Shown here: positions 18,724 to 26,642 of the stretch, piece after piece
Position numbering within the stretch: the stretch's first letter is position 1
Layout: each line of letters opens with the position of its first letter
Assembly (NCBI GenBank): GCA_002027195.1
Contig: MWJO01000041.1
Coordinates: 1 to 59,787, forward strand
Source: Streptomyces sp. GKU 895
GTDB lineage: Bacteria; Actinomycetota; Actinomycetes; Streptomycetales; Streptomycetaceae
Direction of reading: 5' to 3'
Length of the DNA: 59,787 nucleotides
Notes under the pieces: generated by a model
The model's database searches: none
What the model was told of the DNA's origin: nothing
What the model saw: only the letters and a program-made list of their open reading frames with translations
Translations under genes and position numbers: made by a program

Positions 18724-19941
18724 GTGCCTCGTACCGTCAGGGACGTCGTCTTCGTCGACGGCGTCCGCACCCCGTTCGGCAAGGCGGGCCCGAAGGGCAT
18801 CTACCACGAGACCCGCGCCGACGACCTGGTCGTGAAGGCGATCCGGGAGCTGCTGCGCCGCAACCCGGCTCTGGAGCCCGCCAAGATCGACGAGGTCGCC
18901 ATCGCCGCGACCACGCAGATCGGTGACCAGGGCCTGACCATCGGCCGCACGGCCGGCATCCTCGCCGGTCTGCCGACGTCGGTGCCCGGCTACTCCATCG
19001 ACCGCATGTGCGCCGGCGCCCTGACCGCCGTCACGACCGTCGCCGGTTCCGTGGCCTTCGGCGCCTACGACGTCGCCATCGCCGGCGGTGTCGAGCACAT
19101 GGGCCGCCACCCCATGGGCGAGGGCGTGGACCCGAACCCGCGGTTCGTGAGCGAGAAGCTGGTCGACGAGTCCGCCCTGTTCATGGGCATGACCGCGGAG
19201 AACCTGCACGACCGCTACCCGACCATCACCAAGCAGCGCGCCGACGAGTACGCCGTGCGCTCGCAGGAGAAGGCCGCCAAGGCGTACGCCAACGGCAAGA
19301 TCCAGGCCGACCTGGTGCCGATCTCGGTGCGCCGCACCAACCCGGAGGCCGGTGAGACCGGCTGGGGTCTGGTCACCGCCGACGAGCCGATGCGCCCGGG
19401 CACCACCCTGGAGAACCTCTCCGGCCTGAAGACGCCGTTCCGTGTCCACGGCCGCGTCACCGCCGGTAACGCCGCCGGTCTGAACGACGGTGCCACCGCC
19501 TCGATCATCGCCTCCGAGGACTTCGCCCGGGAGAACGACCTCCCGGTGAAGATGCGCCTCGTCTCCTACTCCTTCGCGGGCGTGGAGCCGGAGGTCATGG
19601 GCTACGGCCCGATCCCGGCCACGGAGAAGGCCCTCGCCCAGGCGGGGCTCACCATCGACGACATCGGCCTGTTCGAGATCAACGAGGCCTTCGCCGTCCA
19701 GGTGCTCGCGTTCCTGGAGCACTACGGCATCGCCGACGACGACGCGCGCGTCAACCAGTACGGCGGCGCCATCGCCTTCGGTCACCCGCTGGCCTCCTCC
19801 GGTGTGCGTCTGATGACGCAGCTGGCCCGCCAGTTCGAGGAGCAGCCGCAGGTCCGCTACGGCCTGACCACCATGTGCGTCGGCTTCGGCATGGGCGCGA
19901 CGGTCATCTGGGAGAACCCGCACTTCGAGGGGGACAAGTGA
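18724..19941 (+). CDS. fadA: Acetyl-CoA acyltransferase (thiolase, beta-oxidation)
   Basis: GTG 18724 follows GGAGGAG. The 405-residue protein has the thiolase catalytic set: nucleophilic Cys in SIDRMCAGALTAV, NEAFAVQ, the GHPLASSG His, and the second Cys in TMCVGFGMG. It cleaves 3-ketoacyl-CoA to acetyl-CoA and a shortened acyl-CoA. It is coupled to fadB by a GTGA overlap, giving the last two activities of the fatty acid beta-oxidation complex. A TAGCAT box at 18641-18646 may be the -10 element of its promoter. Confidence 0.95.
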   Translation: MPRTVRDVVFVDGVRTPFGKAGPKGIYHETRADDLVVKAIRELLRRNPALEPAKIDEVAIAATTQIGDQGLTIGRTAGILAGLPTSVPGYSIDRMCAGALTAVTTVAGSVAFGAYDVAIAGGVEHMGRHPMGEGVDPNPRFVSEKLVDESALFMGMTAENLHDRYPTITKQRADEYAVRSQEKAAKAYANGKIQADLVPISVRRTNPEAGETGWGLVTADEPMRPGTTLENLSGLKTPFRVHGRVTAGNAAGLNDGATASIIASEDFARENDLPVKMRLVSYSFAGVEPEVMGYGPIPATEKALAQAGLTIDDIGLFEINEAFAVQVLAFLEHYGIADDDARVNQYGGAIAFGHPLASSGVRLMTQLARQFEEQPQVRYGLTTMCVGFGMGATVIWENPHFEGDK

Positions 19942-22067
19942 GCACCACCGCTGAGCTTTTGAAGGGTGCGGCCGAGCTGTTCCCCGACGAGGTCGTGACG
20001 TCCGCGCACGTACGCCACCTCGACCTGCCGTTCGGTGCCGGGCGCTTCGCGCTCATCACCCTCGACAACGGCTTCGACCACACCAAGCCGACCACCTTCG
20101 GCCCGGCGTCGCTGGCGAACCTCAACACCGCCATCGACCAGGTCGAGAAGGAGGCCTCGGCCGGCGAGATCGTCGGTGTCGGCATCACCGGCAAGCCGTT
20201 CATCTTCGCGGTCGGCGCCGACCTCAAGGGCGTCGAGCTGCTGAAGGAGCACAAGGACGCGCTCGCCATCGGCAAGGGCGGCCACGAGGTCTTCAAGCGC
20301 CTCGCGGGCCTCGCGGTGCCGACCTTCGCGTACTACAACGGTGCCGCCATGGGCGGTGGCGTCGAGGTCGGTCTGCACTGCACGTACCGCACGGTCTCCG
20401 CGGCCCTGCCCGCCTTCTCGCTCCCCGAGGTCTTCCTCGGTCTGGTCCCCGGCTGGGGCGGCTGCACCCTGCTGCCGAACCTGATCGGCGCCGAGAAGGC
20501 CGTCTCGGTCATCATCGAGAACTCCCTCAACCAGAACAAGCAGCTCAAGGGCGCCCAGGTCTACGAACTGGGCATCGCCGACGCGCTGTTCGAGGGCGCG
20601 GACTTCCTGGAGCAGTCCCTGCTGTGGACGGCGTCCGTCCTCAAGGGCGAGATCGTCATCGACCGTCCGGTGATCGACCGCGGTGAGGCCTGGGACCAGG
20701 CCGTCGCCAAGGGCCGCTTCATCGCGGACTCCAAGGTGCACGGCGCGGCCCCGGCCGCCTACCGCGCCCTGGACATCATCGCCGCCGCCAAGAACGGCGA
20801 CCTCCAGCAGGGCTACGACGCCGAGGACAAGGCGCTCGCCGACCTGATCATGGGTGGCGAACTGCGCGCCGGCATCTACGCGTTCAACCTGGTGCAGAAG
20901 CGCGGCAAGCGTCCCGCGGGCGCCCCGGACAAGTCGCTGGCCCGTCCGGTCACCAAGGTCGGCGTCGTCGGCGCGGGCCTGATGGCCTCGCAGCTGGCGC
21001 TGCTGTTCCTGCGCCGCCTCGAGGTCCCGGTCGTCCTCACGGACATCGACCAGGAGCGCGTCGACAAGGGTGTGGGCTACGTCCACGCCGAGATCGAGAA
21101 GCTGCTCGGCAAGGGCCGTATCAACCAGGACAAGGCCAACCGCCTCAAGGCCCTGGTCACCGGTGTGCTGGACAAGGCCGAGGGCTTCTCCGACGCGGAC
21201 TTCATCATCGAAGCCGTGTTCGAGGAGATCGGCGTCAAGCAGACGGTGTTCGCGGAGGTCGAGGCGGTCGCCCCGGCGCACGCGATCCTCGCGACGAACA
21301 CCTCGTCGCTGTCGGTGTCGGAGATGGCGTCGAAGCTGCAGCACCCCGAGCGGGTCGTCGGCTTCCACTTCTTCAACCCGGTGGCCGTGCTTCCGCTCCT
21401 GGAGATCGTCCGCGGCGAGAAGACCGACGACGCCTCGCTGGCCACCGCCTTCGCCGTCGCCAAGAAGCTGAAGAAGACCGCGGTGCTGACGAAGGACGCC
21501 CCGGCGTTCGTCGTGAACCGCATCCTCACCCGCTTCATGGGCGAGATCCAGAACGTCATCGACGAGGGCACGCCGGTCGAGGTCGCGGAGAAGGCGGTCG
21601 AGCCGCTGGGTCTGCCGATGTCGCCGCTGGTCCTGCTGGAGCTGGTCGGCCCCGCGATCGGTCTGCACGTCTCCGAGACCCTGAACCGGGCCTTCCCGGA
21701 CCGCTTCACGGTCTCCCCCAACCTCGCGGCCGTCGTCAAGGCGGGCAAGCGCGGCTTCTACGTCTACGACTCCGGCAAGCCGGAGCTGGACCCCGAGGTC
21801 GCCGCGCTGCTGAAGCAGGGCGATGTCGTCCTGACCGAGGAGCAGGTGCGTGACCGCGTCCTCGACGCCGTCGCCCAGGAGATCGGGCTCATGCTCGACG
21901 AGGGTGTCGTCGCCGAGGCCCAGGACATCGACCTCTGCCTGATCACGGGCGCCGGCTGGCCCTTCCACCTGGGCGGCATCACGCCGTACCTGGACCGCGA
22001 GGGTGTCTCGGAGCGCGTGAACGGCAAGAAGTTCCTGGCGCCGGGCGTGGCGAGCGTCCCGGCGTAA
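19938..22067 (+). CDS. fadB: Fatty acid oxidation multifunctional protein: enoyl-CoA hydratase / 3-hydroxyacyl-CoA dehydrogenase
   Basis: GTG 19938 overlaps the fadA stop. The 709-residue fusion has an N-terminal crotonase domain (GKPFIFAVGADLKGVELL; oxyanion residues in AYYNGAAMGGGVEVGLHCTYR; catalytic Glu region SLPEVFLGLVPGWGG), then an NAD-binding domain (KVGVVGAGLMASQLALLFLRR; TNTSSLSVSEMA; the HFFNPVAVLPLLEIVRG signature with the catalytic His) and a C-terminal helical dehydrogenase domain. It hydrates enoyl-CoA and oxidises 3-hydroxyacyl-CoA for FadA. Length and order are typical for the actinobacterial enzyme. Confidence 0.95.
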   Translation: MSTTAELLKGAAELFPDEVVTSAHVRHLDLPFGAGRFALITLDNGFDHTKPTTFGPASLANLNTAIDQVEKEASAGEIVGVGITGKPFIFAVGADLKGVELLKEHKDALAIGKGGHEVFKRLAGLAVPTFAYYNGAAMGGGVEVGLHCTYRTVSAALPAFSLPEVFLGLVPGWGGCTLLPNLIGAEKAVSVIIENSLNQNKQLKGAQVYELGIADALFEGADFLEQSLLWTASVLKGEIVIDRPVIDRGEAWDQAVAKGRFIADSKVHGAAPAAYRALDIIAAAKNGDLQQGYDAEDKALADLIMGGELRAGIYAFNLVQKRGKRPAGAPDKSLARPVTKVGVVGAGLMASQLALLFLRRLEVPVVLTDIDQERVDKGVGYVHAEIEKLLGKGRINQDKANRLKALVTGVLDKAEGFSDADFIIEAVFEEIGVKQTVFAEVEAVAPAHAILATNTSSLSVSEMASKLQHPERVVGFHFFNPVAVLPLLEIVRGEKTDDASLATAFAVAKKLKKTAVLTKDAPAFVVNRILTRFMGEIQNVIDEGTPVEVAEKAVEPLGLPMSPLVLLELVGPAIGLHVSETLNRAFPDRFTVSPNLAAVVKAGKRGFYVYDSGKPELDPEVAALLKQGDVVLTEEQVRDRVLDAVAQEIGLMLDEGVVAEAQDIDLCLITGAGWPFHLGGITPYLDREGVSERVNGKKFLAPGVASVPA

Positions 22068-22091
22068 CCGTCGCGTTCGACTGTGAACGGC

Positions 22092-22125
22092 GGTGCCCCG
22101 CAGGCCGGTCGGCTTGCGGGGCACC
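22092..22125. terminator. Bidirectional hairpin terminator between fadB and the convergent gene
   Basis: Perfect 11-bp arms GGTGCCCCGCA and TGCGGGGCACC around a 12-base loop, 24 bp after the fadB stop and 6 bp before the stop of the gene on the other strand. Confidence 0.8.
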
Positions 22126-22131
22126 GGTGTT

Positions 22132-22544
22132 TCAGCGGGCGTCCTCGACGTGTACGACCTGGAGGTCGGTGCCGTCGCGGTGGCGCTTGCTGCGGCCGTG
22201 AAGGCCCACGGCGAGGTCCGACGGGTCGGCGGGCTCGTCGGAGCCGACGTAGGTGACGACGTCCGGGTGGTGGCCGGTGACCAGCCAGCCGGTGCCGTCC
22301 TTGAGCGGGTGCGTGCCGAAGTCGCCCGCGGGGCCGCCGGCGCGCACGGGACCGTACTGCCGGAGGATCTCCACGGCCTGTCCCGCGAGTTCGCCGTCGG
22401 GTTCCTTGAGCATCACGCATGTGCCGTTCTCGAACAGCACCCAGGACACCCCGGAAAGGGCTCCAGGATGCGCTGCCAGGCCTCGACGAGGTGTTCGGTG
22501 TCGTCCACGCGGTCATGGTCGCGCACCCGGCCCCGGACGGTCAT
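22132..22544 (-). CDS. Conserved hypothetical protein, frameshifted near 22455
   Basis: Two frames combine into one protein of about 137 residues. ATG 22544 (MTVRGRVRDHDRVDDTEHLVEAWQRILEPF) runs to about 22455. The downstream frame then continues SWVLFENGTCVMLKEPDGELAGQAVEILRQYGPVRAGG to TGA 22132. One base is missing in the CCGGGG region near 22455. No signal peptide or membrane segment is present. It looks like a small cytoplasmic protein with a strand-helix pattern; I do not recognise its function. Confidence 0.6.
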
Positions 22545-22560
22545 GTGAATTAGGCCGGGT

Positions 22561-23580
22561 TCAGGCCTCCCGCCACGCCTCCAGCGCCAGTCCCGGTTCG
22601 TCCTTGCGCCGGGTGAGCAGGAGTCGGCCGGTCGACGGGGACAACGTTGCCGCCACGACCCGGTCGTTCTCGTCGGTCGCGAGCGACACCCTTGCGTCCG
22701 AAGGGAGTTGGGGCCCCGACTCCGTCCACCACGCCCCCGCGGCCTCCTGTTCCGTCGGATACGCGGCGAAGGCGACCCGGCCGCTCGACGAGCGCTGGGC
22801 GAGCAACGTGCAGTCGTGGCCGTCGAGTTCGCAGCGGACGGCGGAGACCGGGCCGGGACCGGCCGAGGCGAGGAGGGCGACGGGTTTGCCTCCCGGACGC
22901 CAGGCGCACAGCTCACCGGAGTCGTCGGTGTAGAAGAGGGTGGTGCGGCCGGCGGAGGTGGCCAGGGCGCGGAGCGTGCCCGGACGTACCGGGGTCTCGA
23001 CGGCCTCCTCCAGGACCGGTGGGGTACCCGGTTCGCCCTGCCGCCAGTACAACAGGCCCCCGGGGACGGCCGCGTACAGCTCCACGCGCCCGGACTCCCC
23101 CGTCACCGCGGCCAGATCCTCCTGTACGTCACTTCCCTTGAGGTCCCGCCACGGGTCCCATCCGCCCTTCTCCTTCTGCGCGACCATGCTCACCCCGCCG
23201 CCCTTGTTGCGGACGAACACATGAGCGCGTCCCTCGCCGTCCACCGCGACGGCGGGCGCGCCGGTACGGTCGCCGGTCTTGTCCGGATGGCCGATCGGCA
23301 CCCAGTCGAGGGCGGCGAGCCGGGGACGGAAGTGCGTGGAGTGCACGAGCCCGGCCTCGCCAGGTTTGGTGGGCCGCCAGGAGACGAGATGGGCGTAGCC
23401 GTCGGGGCCCTGACCGACGGCCGGGCCGGGGCGGAGCTTCTGGTCGCCGCCCACCTTGCGCGCGGACGCCTCCCAGGGGCCGCCAGGGCCGAGCTCGGCC
23501 CGGCACAGGACGGCGTCGCCCGAGGGCAGATAGACACTGAGCCGGCCGTCGCGGCCGCGGAGAAGCCAGTCGCCGTTCAC
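22561..23580 (-). CDS. Hypothetical beta-propeller (PLL-like/tectonin-like) protein
   Basis: A 339-residue protein from GTG 23580. It is built from repeated strands of the type GRDGRLSVYLPSG, GPDGYAHLVSWRP, DGEGRAHVFVRNKGGGVSMVAQKEKGGWDPW and SGRVELYAAVPGGLLYWRQGEPG, the pattern of bacterial PLL/tectonin propellers, which often bind sugars or surfaces. No signal peptide is visible, so it appears cytoplasmic. It lies 16 bp upstream of the small hypothetical gene, and the two may be co-transcribed. Function is unknown. Confidence 0.7.
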   Translation of the reverse strand: MNGDWLLRGRDGRLSVYLPSGDAVLCRAELGPGGPWEASARKVGGDQKLRPGPAVGQGPDGYAHLVSWRPTKPGEAGLVHSTHFRPRLAALDWVPIGHPDKTGDRTGAPAVAVDGEGRAHVFVRNKGGGVSMVAQKEKGGWDPWRDLKGSDVQEDLAAVTGESGRVELYAAVPGGLLYWRQGEPGTPPVLEEAVETPVRPGTLRALATSAGRTTLFYTDDSGELCAWRPGGKPVALLASAGPGPVSAVRCELDGHDCTLLAQRSSSGRVAFAAYPTEQEAAGAWWTESGPQLPSDARVSLATDENDRVVAATLSPSTGRLLLTRRKDEPGLALEAWREA

Positions 23581-23675
23581 CGGTTCACTCTATGCGGGGG
23601 CGGGCGGGCGCCGACGGTCCGGGGGCCCGCCTGGTCGCCTGGCCACCCCCTGCCCACGCGTCTACGTTTGGCTGC

Positions 23676-24556
23676 ATGACCGACAAGCTCACCGTCACCG
23701 TTCTCGGCACCGGCATCATGGGCGCCGCCATGGCCCGCAACCTCGCCGGGGCCGGGCACACCGTCCGCGCCTGGAACCGCACCCGCGCCAAGGCCGAACC
23801 CCTCACCGCCGACGGCATCCGTGTCACCGACTCCCCCGCCGAGGCGTGGAGGGCGCGGACGTCGTCCTGACCATGCTGTACGACGGCCCTGCCGCCCTGG
23901 AGGTCATGGAGGCGGCGCTGCCCGCGCTGCGCCCGGGTGTGGTGTGGGCGCAGTCGACGACCGCCGGCCTCGAGGGGCTCGCCGAACTCGCCGCCTTCGC
24001 CGCCGCGCACGGCCTGGTCTTCTACGACGCCCCCGTGCTGGGCACCCGGCAGCCCGCGGAGGCCGGGCAGCTCACCGTGCTGGCGGGCGGCCCCGAGGCC
24101 CACCGGTACTCCGTGGCCCCCGTCTTCGACGCGGTCGGCGCCCGCACGGTGTGGACCGGCGAGGCGGGCAGCGCGACCCGGCTGAAGCTGGTCGCCAACA
24201 GCTGGGTGCTGGCCGCGACCGCGGCGACGGGCGAGGTGCTGGCGCTGTCCCAGGCGCTCGGCGTGGACCCGCAGGACTTCTTCGCGCTGATCGAGGGCGG
24301 CCCGCTGGACATGGGCTATCTGCGCGCCAAGGCGGGGCTGGTCCTGAACGGGCGGCTGGCCCCGGCCCAGTTCGCGGTGTCCACGGCCGCCAAGGACGCC
24401 CGCCTGATCGTGACGGCGGGCGAGGACAACGGCGTACGCCTGGACGTGGCGGCGGCGAGCGCCGCGCGGCTGGAGCGGGCCGCGGCGCAGGGGCACGGGG
24501 ACGAGGACATGGCGGCGGCCTACTACGCCAGCTTCGACGAGAAGGACGGGGACTGA
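23676..24556 (+). CDS. NAD(P)-dependent oxidoreductase, 3-hydroxyisobutyrate dehydrogenase family, frameshifted near 23845
   Basis: ATG 23676 opens a Rossmann motif (VTVLGTGIMGAAMARNLAGAGHTVRAWNRT). The frame breaks at about 23845, where GAGGCGTGGAG should read with one more G (AEAVEGADVVLTMLYDG expected), and continues to TGA 24556. The C-terminal helical domain has the catalytic Lys segment GEAGSATRLKLVANSWVL. Corrected length is about 293 residues, normal for beta-hydroxyacid dehydrogenases such as 3-hydroxyisobutyrate or glyoxylate reductases. The substrate cannot be assigned. The gene stands alone. Confidence 0.87.
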
Positions 24557-24568
24557 CACCCTGACTCC

Positions 24569-24918
24569 ATGAACACCGATGCCCCGCTCCTCGTGATCGT
24601 CGATGCCGCCAACGTCGTCGGGTCGGTACCCGACGGCTGGTGGCGCGACGGCGCGCGCCGCGGGCGCTGCGACCGGCTGGCGGCGGAGGGGTGCCGGGCG
24701 GAGGGCCTGTGGAGATCGTGCTGGGGTGGAGGGCGGCGCGGGGTGGAGTCCGTGGCGGGGTGCGGGTGAGTCGGCGCCGAGCGGGACGACCGGATGGTGG
24801 AGCGGTGGCCGAGGCGGGTGGACGGCCCTGCCTGGTGGTGACCGCGGATCGGGAACTGCGGCGGCGGGTCGGGGAGTTGGGGGCGGAGGTGGCGGGGCCT
24901 CGGAGTGTGCGCGGCTAG
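24569..24918 (+). pseudogene. NYN (YacP-like) RNA-binding domain protein, multiple frameshifts
   Basis: The start MNTDAPLLVIVDAANVVGSVPDGWWRD is a typical NYN/PIN-like nuclease opening with the Asp-Ala-Ala-Asn motif. The end GGRPCLVVTADRELRRRVGELGAEVAGPRSVRG is the matching C-terminus. Between about 24660 and 24800 the reading passes through all three frames with an internal TGA, so at least two indels separate the halves. Corrected length would be about 116 residues. The G-rich context resembles that of the other indels in the window, so it may be an assembly error, but decay is also possible. Confidence 0.65.
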
Positions 24919-24925
24919 CGCACAC
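24905..24925. terminator. Hairpin overlapping the stop of the NYN gene
   Basis: Perfect 8-bp arms GTGTGCGC and GCGCACAC with a five-base loop; the TAG stop codon lies in the loop. It works with the next hairpin as a terminator between convergent genes. Confidence 0.6.
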
Positions 24926-24935
24926 GTTCCGCGGC

Positions 24936-24967
24936 CCCGCACAGGGCGTCGTAACGCCTCGTGCGGG
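24936..24967. terminator. Second hairpin between the NYN gene and the amino-acid permease
   Basis: Outer arms CCCGCAC and GTGCGGG with an inner stem AGGGCG/CGCCT, in a 75-bp gap between converging genes. Confidence 0.6.
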
Positions 24968-24993
24968 ACCGGGCCGGGTGATTGCGGACCGGG

Positions 24994-26505
24994 CTACTCC
25001 GCGCTCCCGTTCGGCTGCCCCACCCCTGTCCGCTCCCCCTTGGCCAGCCGGCTGTGCGACCGCCCGTACAGGAAGTACACGAGGAACCCGAGGACCATCC
25101 AGCCCGCGAAGCGGAGCCAGGTCTCGGTGGGCAGGTTGAGCATCAGCCACAGGGACGCCAGCACCGACAGGATCGGCAGGACCGGGACCCACGGGGTGCG
25201 GAAGGAGCGGGGCAGGTCGGGGCGGGTGCGGCGGAGGATGATGACGCCGATCGCCACGACCACGAAGGCGAACAGGGTGCCGATGTTGACCAGTTCGGCG
25301 AGTTCGCTGAGCGGGGTGAAGCCGGCGACGATCGCGATGATCACGCCGAGCAGGATGGTCGGGCGGTGCGGGGTCTTGAACCGCGGGTGGACGTGGGAGA
25401 AGAACCGGGGCAGCAGACCGTCGCGGCTCATCGCGAAGAAGACGCGGGTCTGGCCCAGCAGCAGGATCATGCAGACCGTCGTCAGCCCCACCGCCGCGCC
25501 GAAGCTGATGAAGCCCGCGAACCACGGGTGTCCGATGGCCTTGAAGGCGTCGGCGAGCGGGGCCGTCACCGACAGGTCGGTGTACTTCTGCATACCGGTC
25601 ACGACGATCGACACGGCGACGTAGAGCGTCGTGCAGATGAGCAGGGAGCCGAGGATGCCCCGCGGCATGTCGCGTTGCGGGTTCCTCGTCTCCTCCGCGG
25701 CCGTCGCCACCACGTCGAAGCCGATGAAGGCGAAGAAGACGACGGACGCCGCCGTGAAGATGCCCATGACGCCGAAGTTGGACGGTGCCCAGCCGAACAT
25801 CAGCTGGATGAGCGGGGCTTGCAGGTCGCCGCCCGCCTCCACCGGCTGGGACTTGGGGATGAACGGGTCGTAGTTGTCGCCCTTGATGAAGAAGGCGCCC
25901 GCGATGATGACGACAAGGACCACCGTCACCTTGACGGCTACGACGATCGACGTCACGCGCGCGGACAGCTTCGTGCCGAGGACCAGGATGCCGGTCAGGA
26001 CCAGGACGAGCGCCGCCGCGAGGATGTCGAAGCCGAAGCCGTCCGCGCCGTCGCGGCCGCTGAGCGCCTCTGGAAGGTGCCAGCCCGCGTTGTCCAGGAG
26101 CGAGGCGATGTAGCCCGACCAGCCGACGGCGACCACCGCCGTGCCGAGCGCGAACTCCAGGACCAGGTCCCAGCCGATGATCCAGGCGGGCAGTTCGCCC
26201 AGGGAGGCGTACGAGAAGGTGTACGCCGATCCCGCCACCGGGACGGTGGAGGCGAACTCCGCGTAGCAGAGCGCGGCGAGCGCGCAGACGACGCCGGCGA
26301 CGACGAAGGCCAGGGCGACCGCCGGTCCCGCGTTGTTCTTGGCGACCGTGCCGGTCAGGACGAAGATGCCGGTGCCGATGATGACGCCGACACCGAAGAC
26401 GGTCAGATCCAGCGCGGAGAGGGATTTCTTCAGCGCGTGTTCTGGTTCCTCGGTGTCCTGGATGGACTGCTCGACTCTCTTCGTCCGGAAGAGTGTGCTG
26501 CTCAC
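24994..26505 (-). CDS. APC-family amino acid permease (cationic amino acid transporter type)
   Basis: GTG 26505 (VSSTLFRTKRVEQSIQDTEEPEH) has a GGGAGG site 8 bp upstream. The frame extends further up but without a signal. The 503-residue protein has about 12 helices and APC landmarks: LTVFGVGVIIGTGIFVLTG (helix 1 unwound substrate site), GSAYTFSYASLGELPAWIIGWDL, and FFAFIGFDVVATAAEETRNPQRDMPRGI. It imports amino acids through proton or exchange coupling. The CAT/YfnA-like subgroup fits best. A palindrome CTCGA-CATGA-TCGAG lies about 30 bp upstream of the start and may be regulatory. Confidence 0.92.
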   Translation of the reverse strand: MSSTLFRTKRVEQSIQDTEEPEHALKKSLSALDLTVFGVGVIIGTGIFVLTGTVAKNNAGPAVALAFVVAGVVCALAALCYAEFASTVPVAGSAYTFSYASLGELPAWIIGWDLVLEFALGTAVVAVGWSGYIASLLDNAGWHLPEALSGRDGADGFGFDILAAALVLVLTGILVLGTKLSARVTSIVVAVKVTVVLVVIIAGAFFIKGDNYDPFIPKSQPVEAGGDLQAPLIQLMFGWAPSNFGVMGIFTAASVVFFAFIGFDVVATAAEETRNPQRDMPRGILGSLLICTTLYVAVSIVVTGMQKYTDLSVTAPLADAFKAIGHPWFAGFISFGAAVGLTTVCMILLLGQTRVFFAMSRDGLLPRFFSHVHPRFKTPHRPTILLGVIIAIVAGFTPLSELAELVNIGTLFAFVVVAIGVIILRRTRPDLPRSFRTPWVPVLPILSVLASLWLMLNLPTETWLRFAGWMVLGFLVYFLYGRSHSRLAKGERTGVGQPNGSAE

Positions 26506-26590
26506 GGGCGTACCTCCCACGCTGTCTCGTCCTCGACATGATCGAGAGGGGGCGTACTGCGTATGCCCCGGCGCGTGGGGATTCACGCAA

Positions 26591-26633
26591 ATGGGCCGTC
26601 GTACCACCCTTGACGGTGGTACGACCGGCCCAT
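26591..26633. terminator. Long hairpin terminator after dxs
   Basis: Outer arms ATGGGCC and GGCCCAT and inner arms GTCGTACCACC and GGTGGTACGAC form an almost unbroken 18-bp stem with a six-base loop, followed on the minus strand by TTT. It separates dxs from the permease gene. Confidence 0.85.
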
Positions 26634-26642
26634 TCAGGCGTG

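Noticed and set aside
22640..22651. GACAACGTTGCC, 11 of 12 positions of the mannosidase operator
   Set aside because: It lies inside the 3' part of the beta-propeller gene, far from any start, so it is probably chance.
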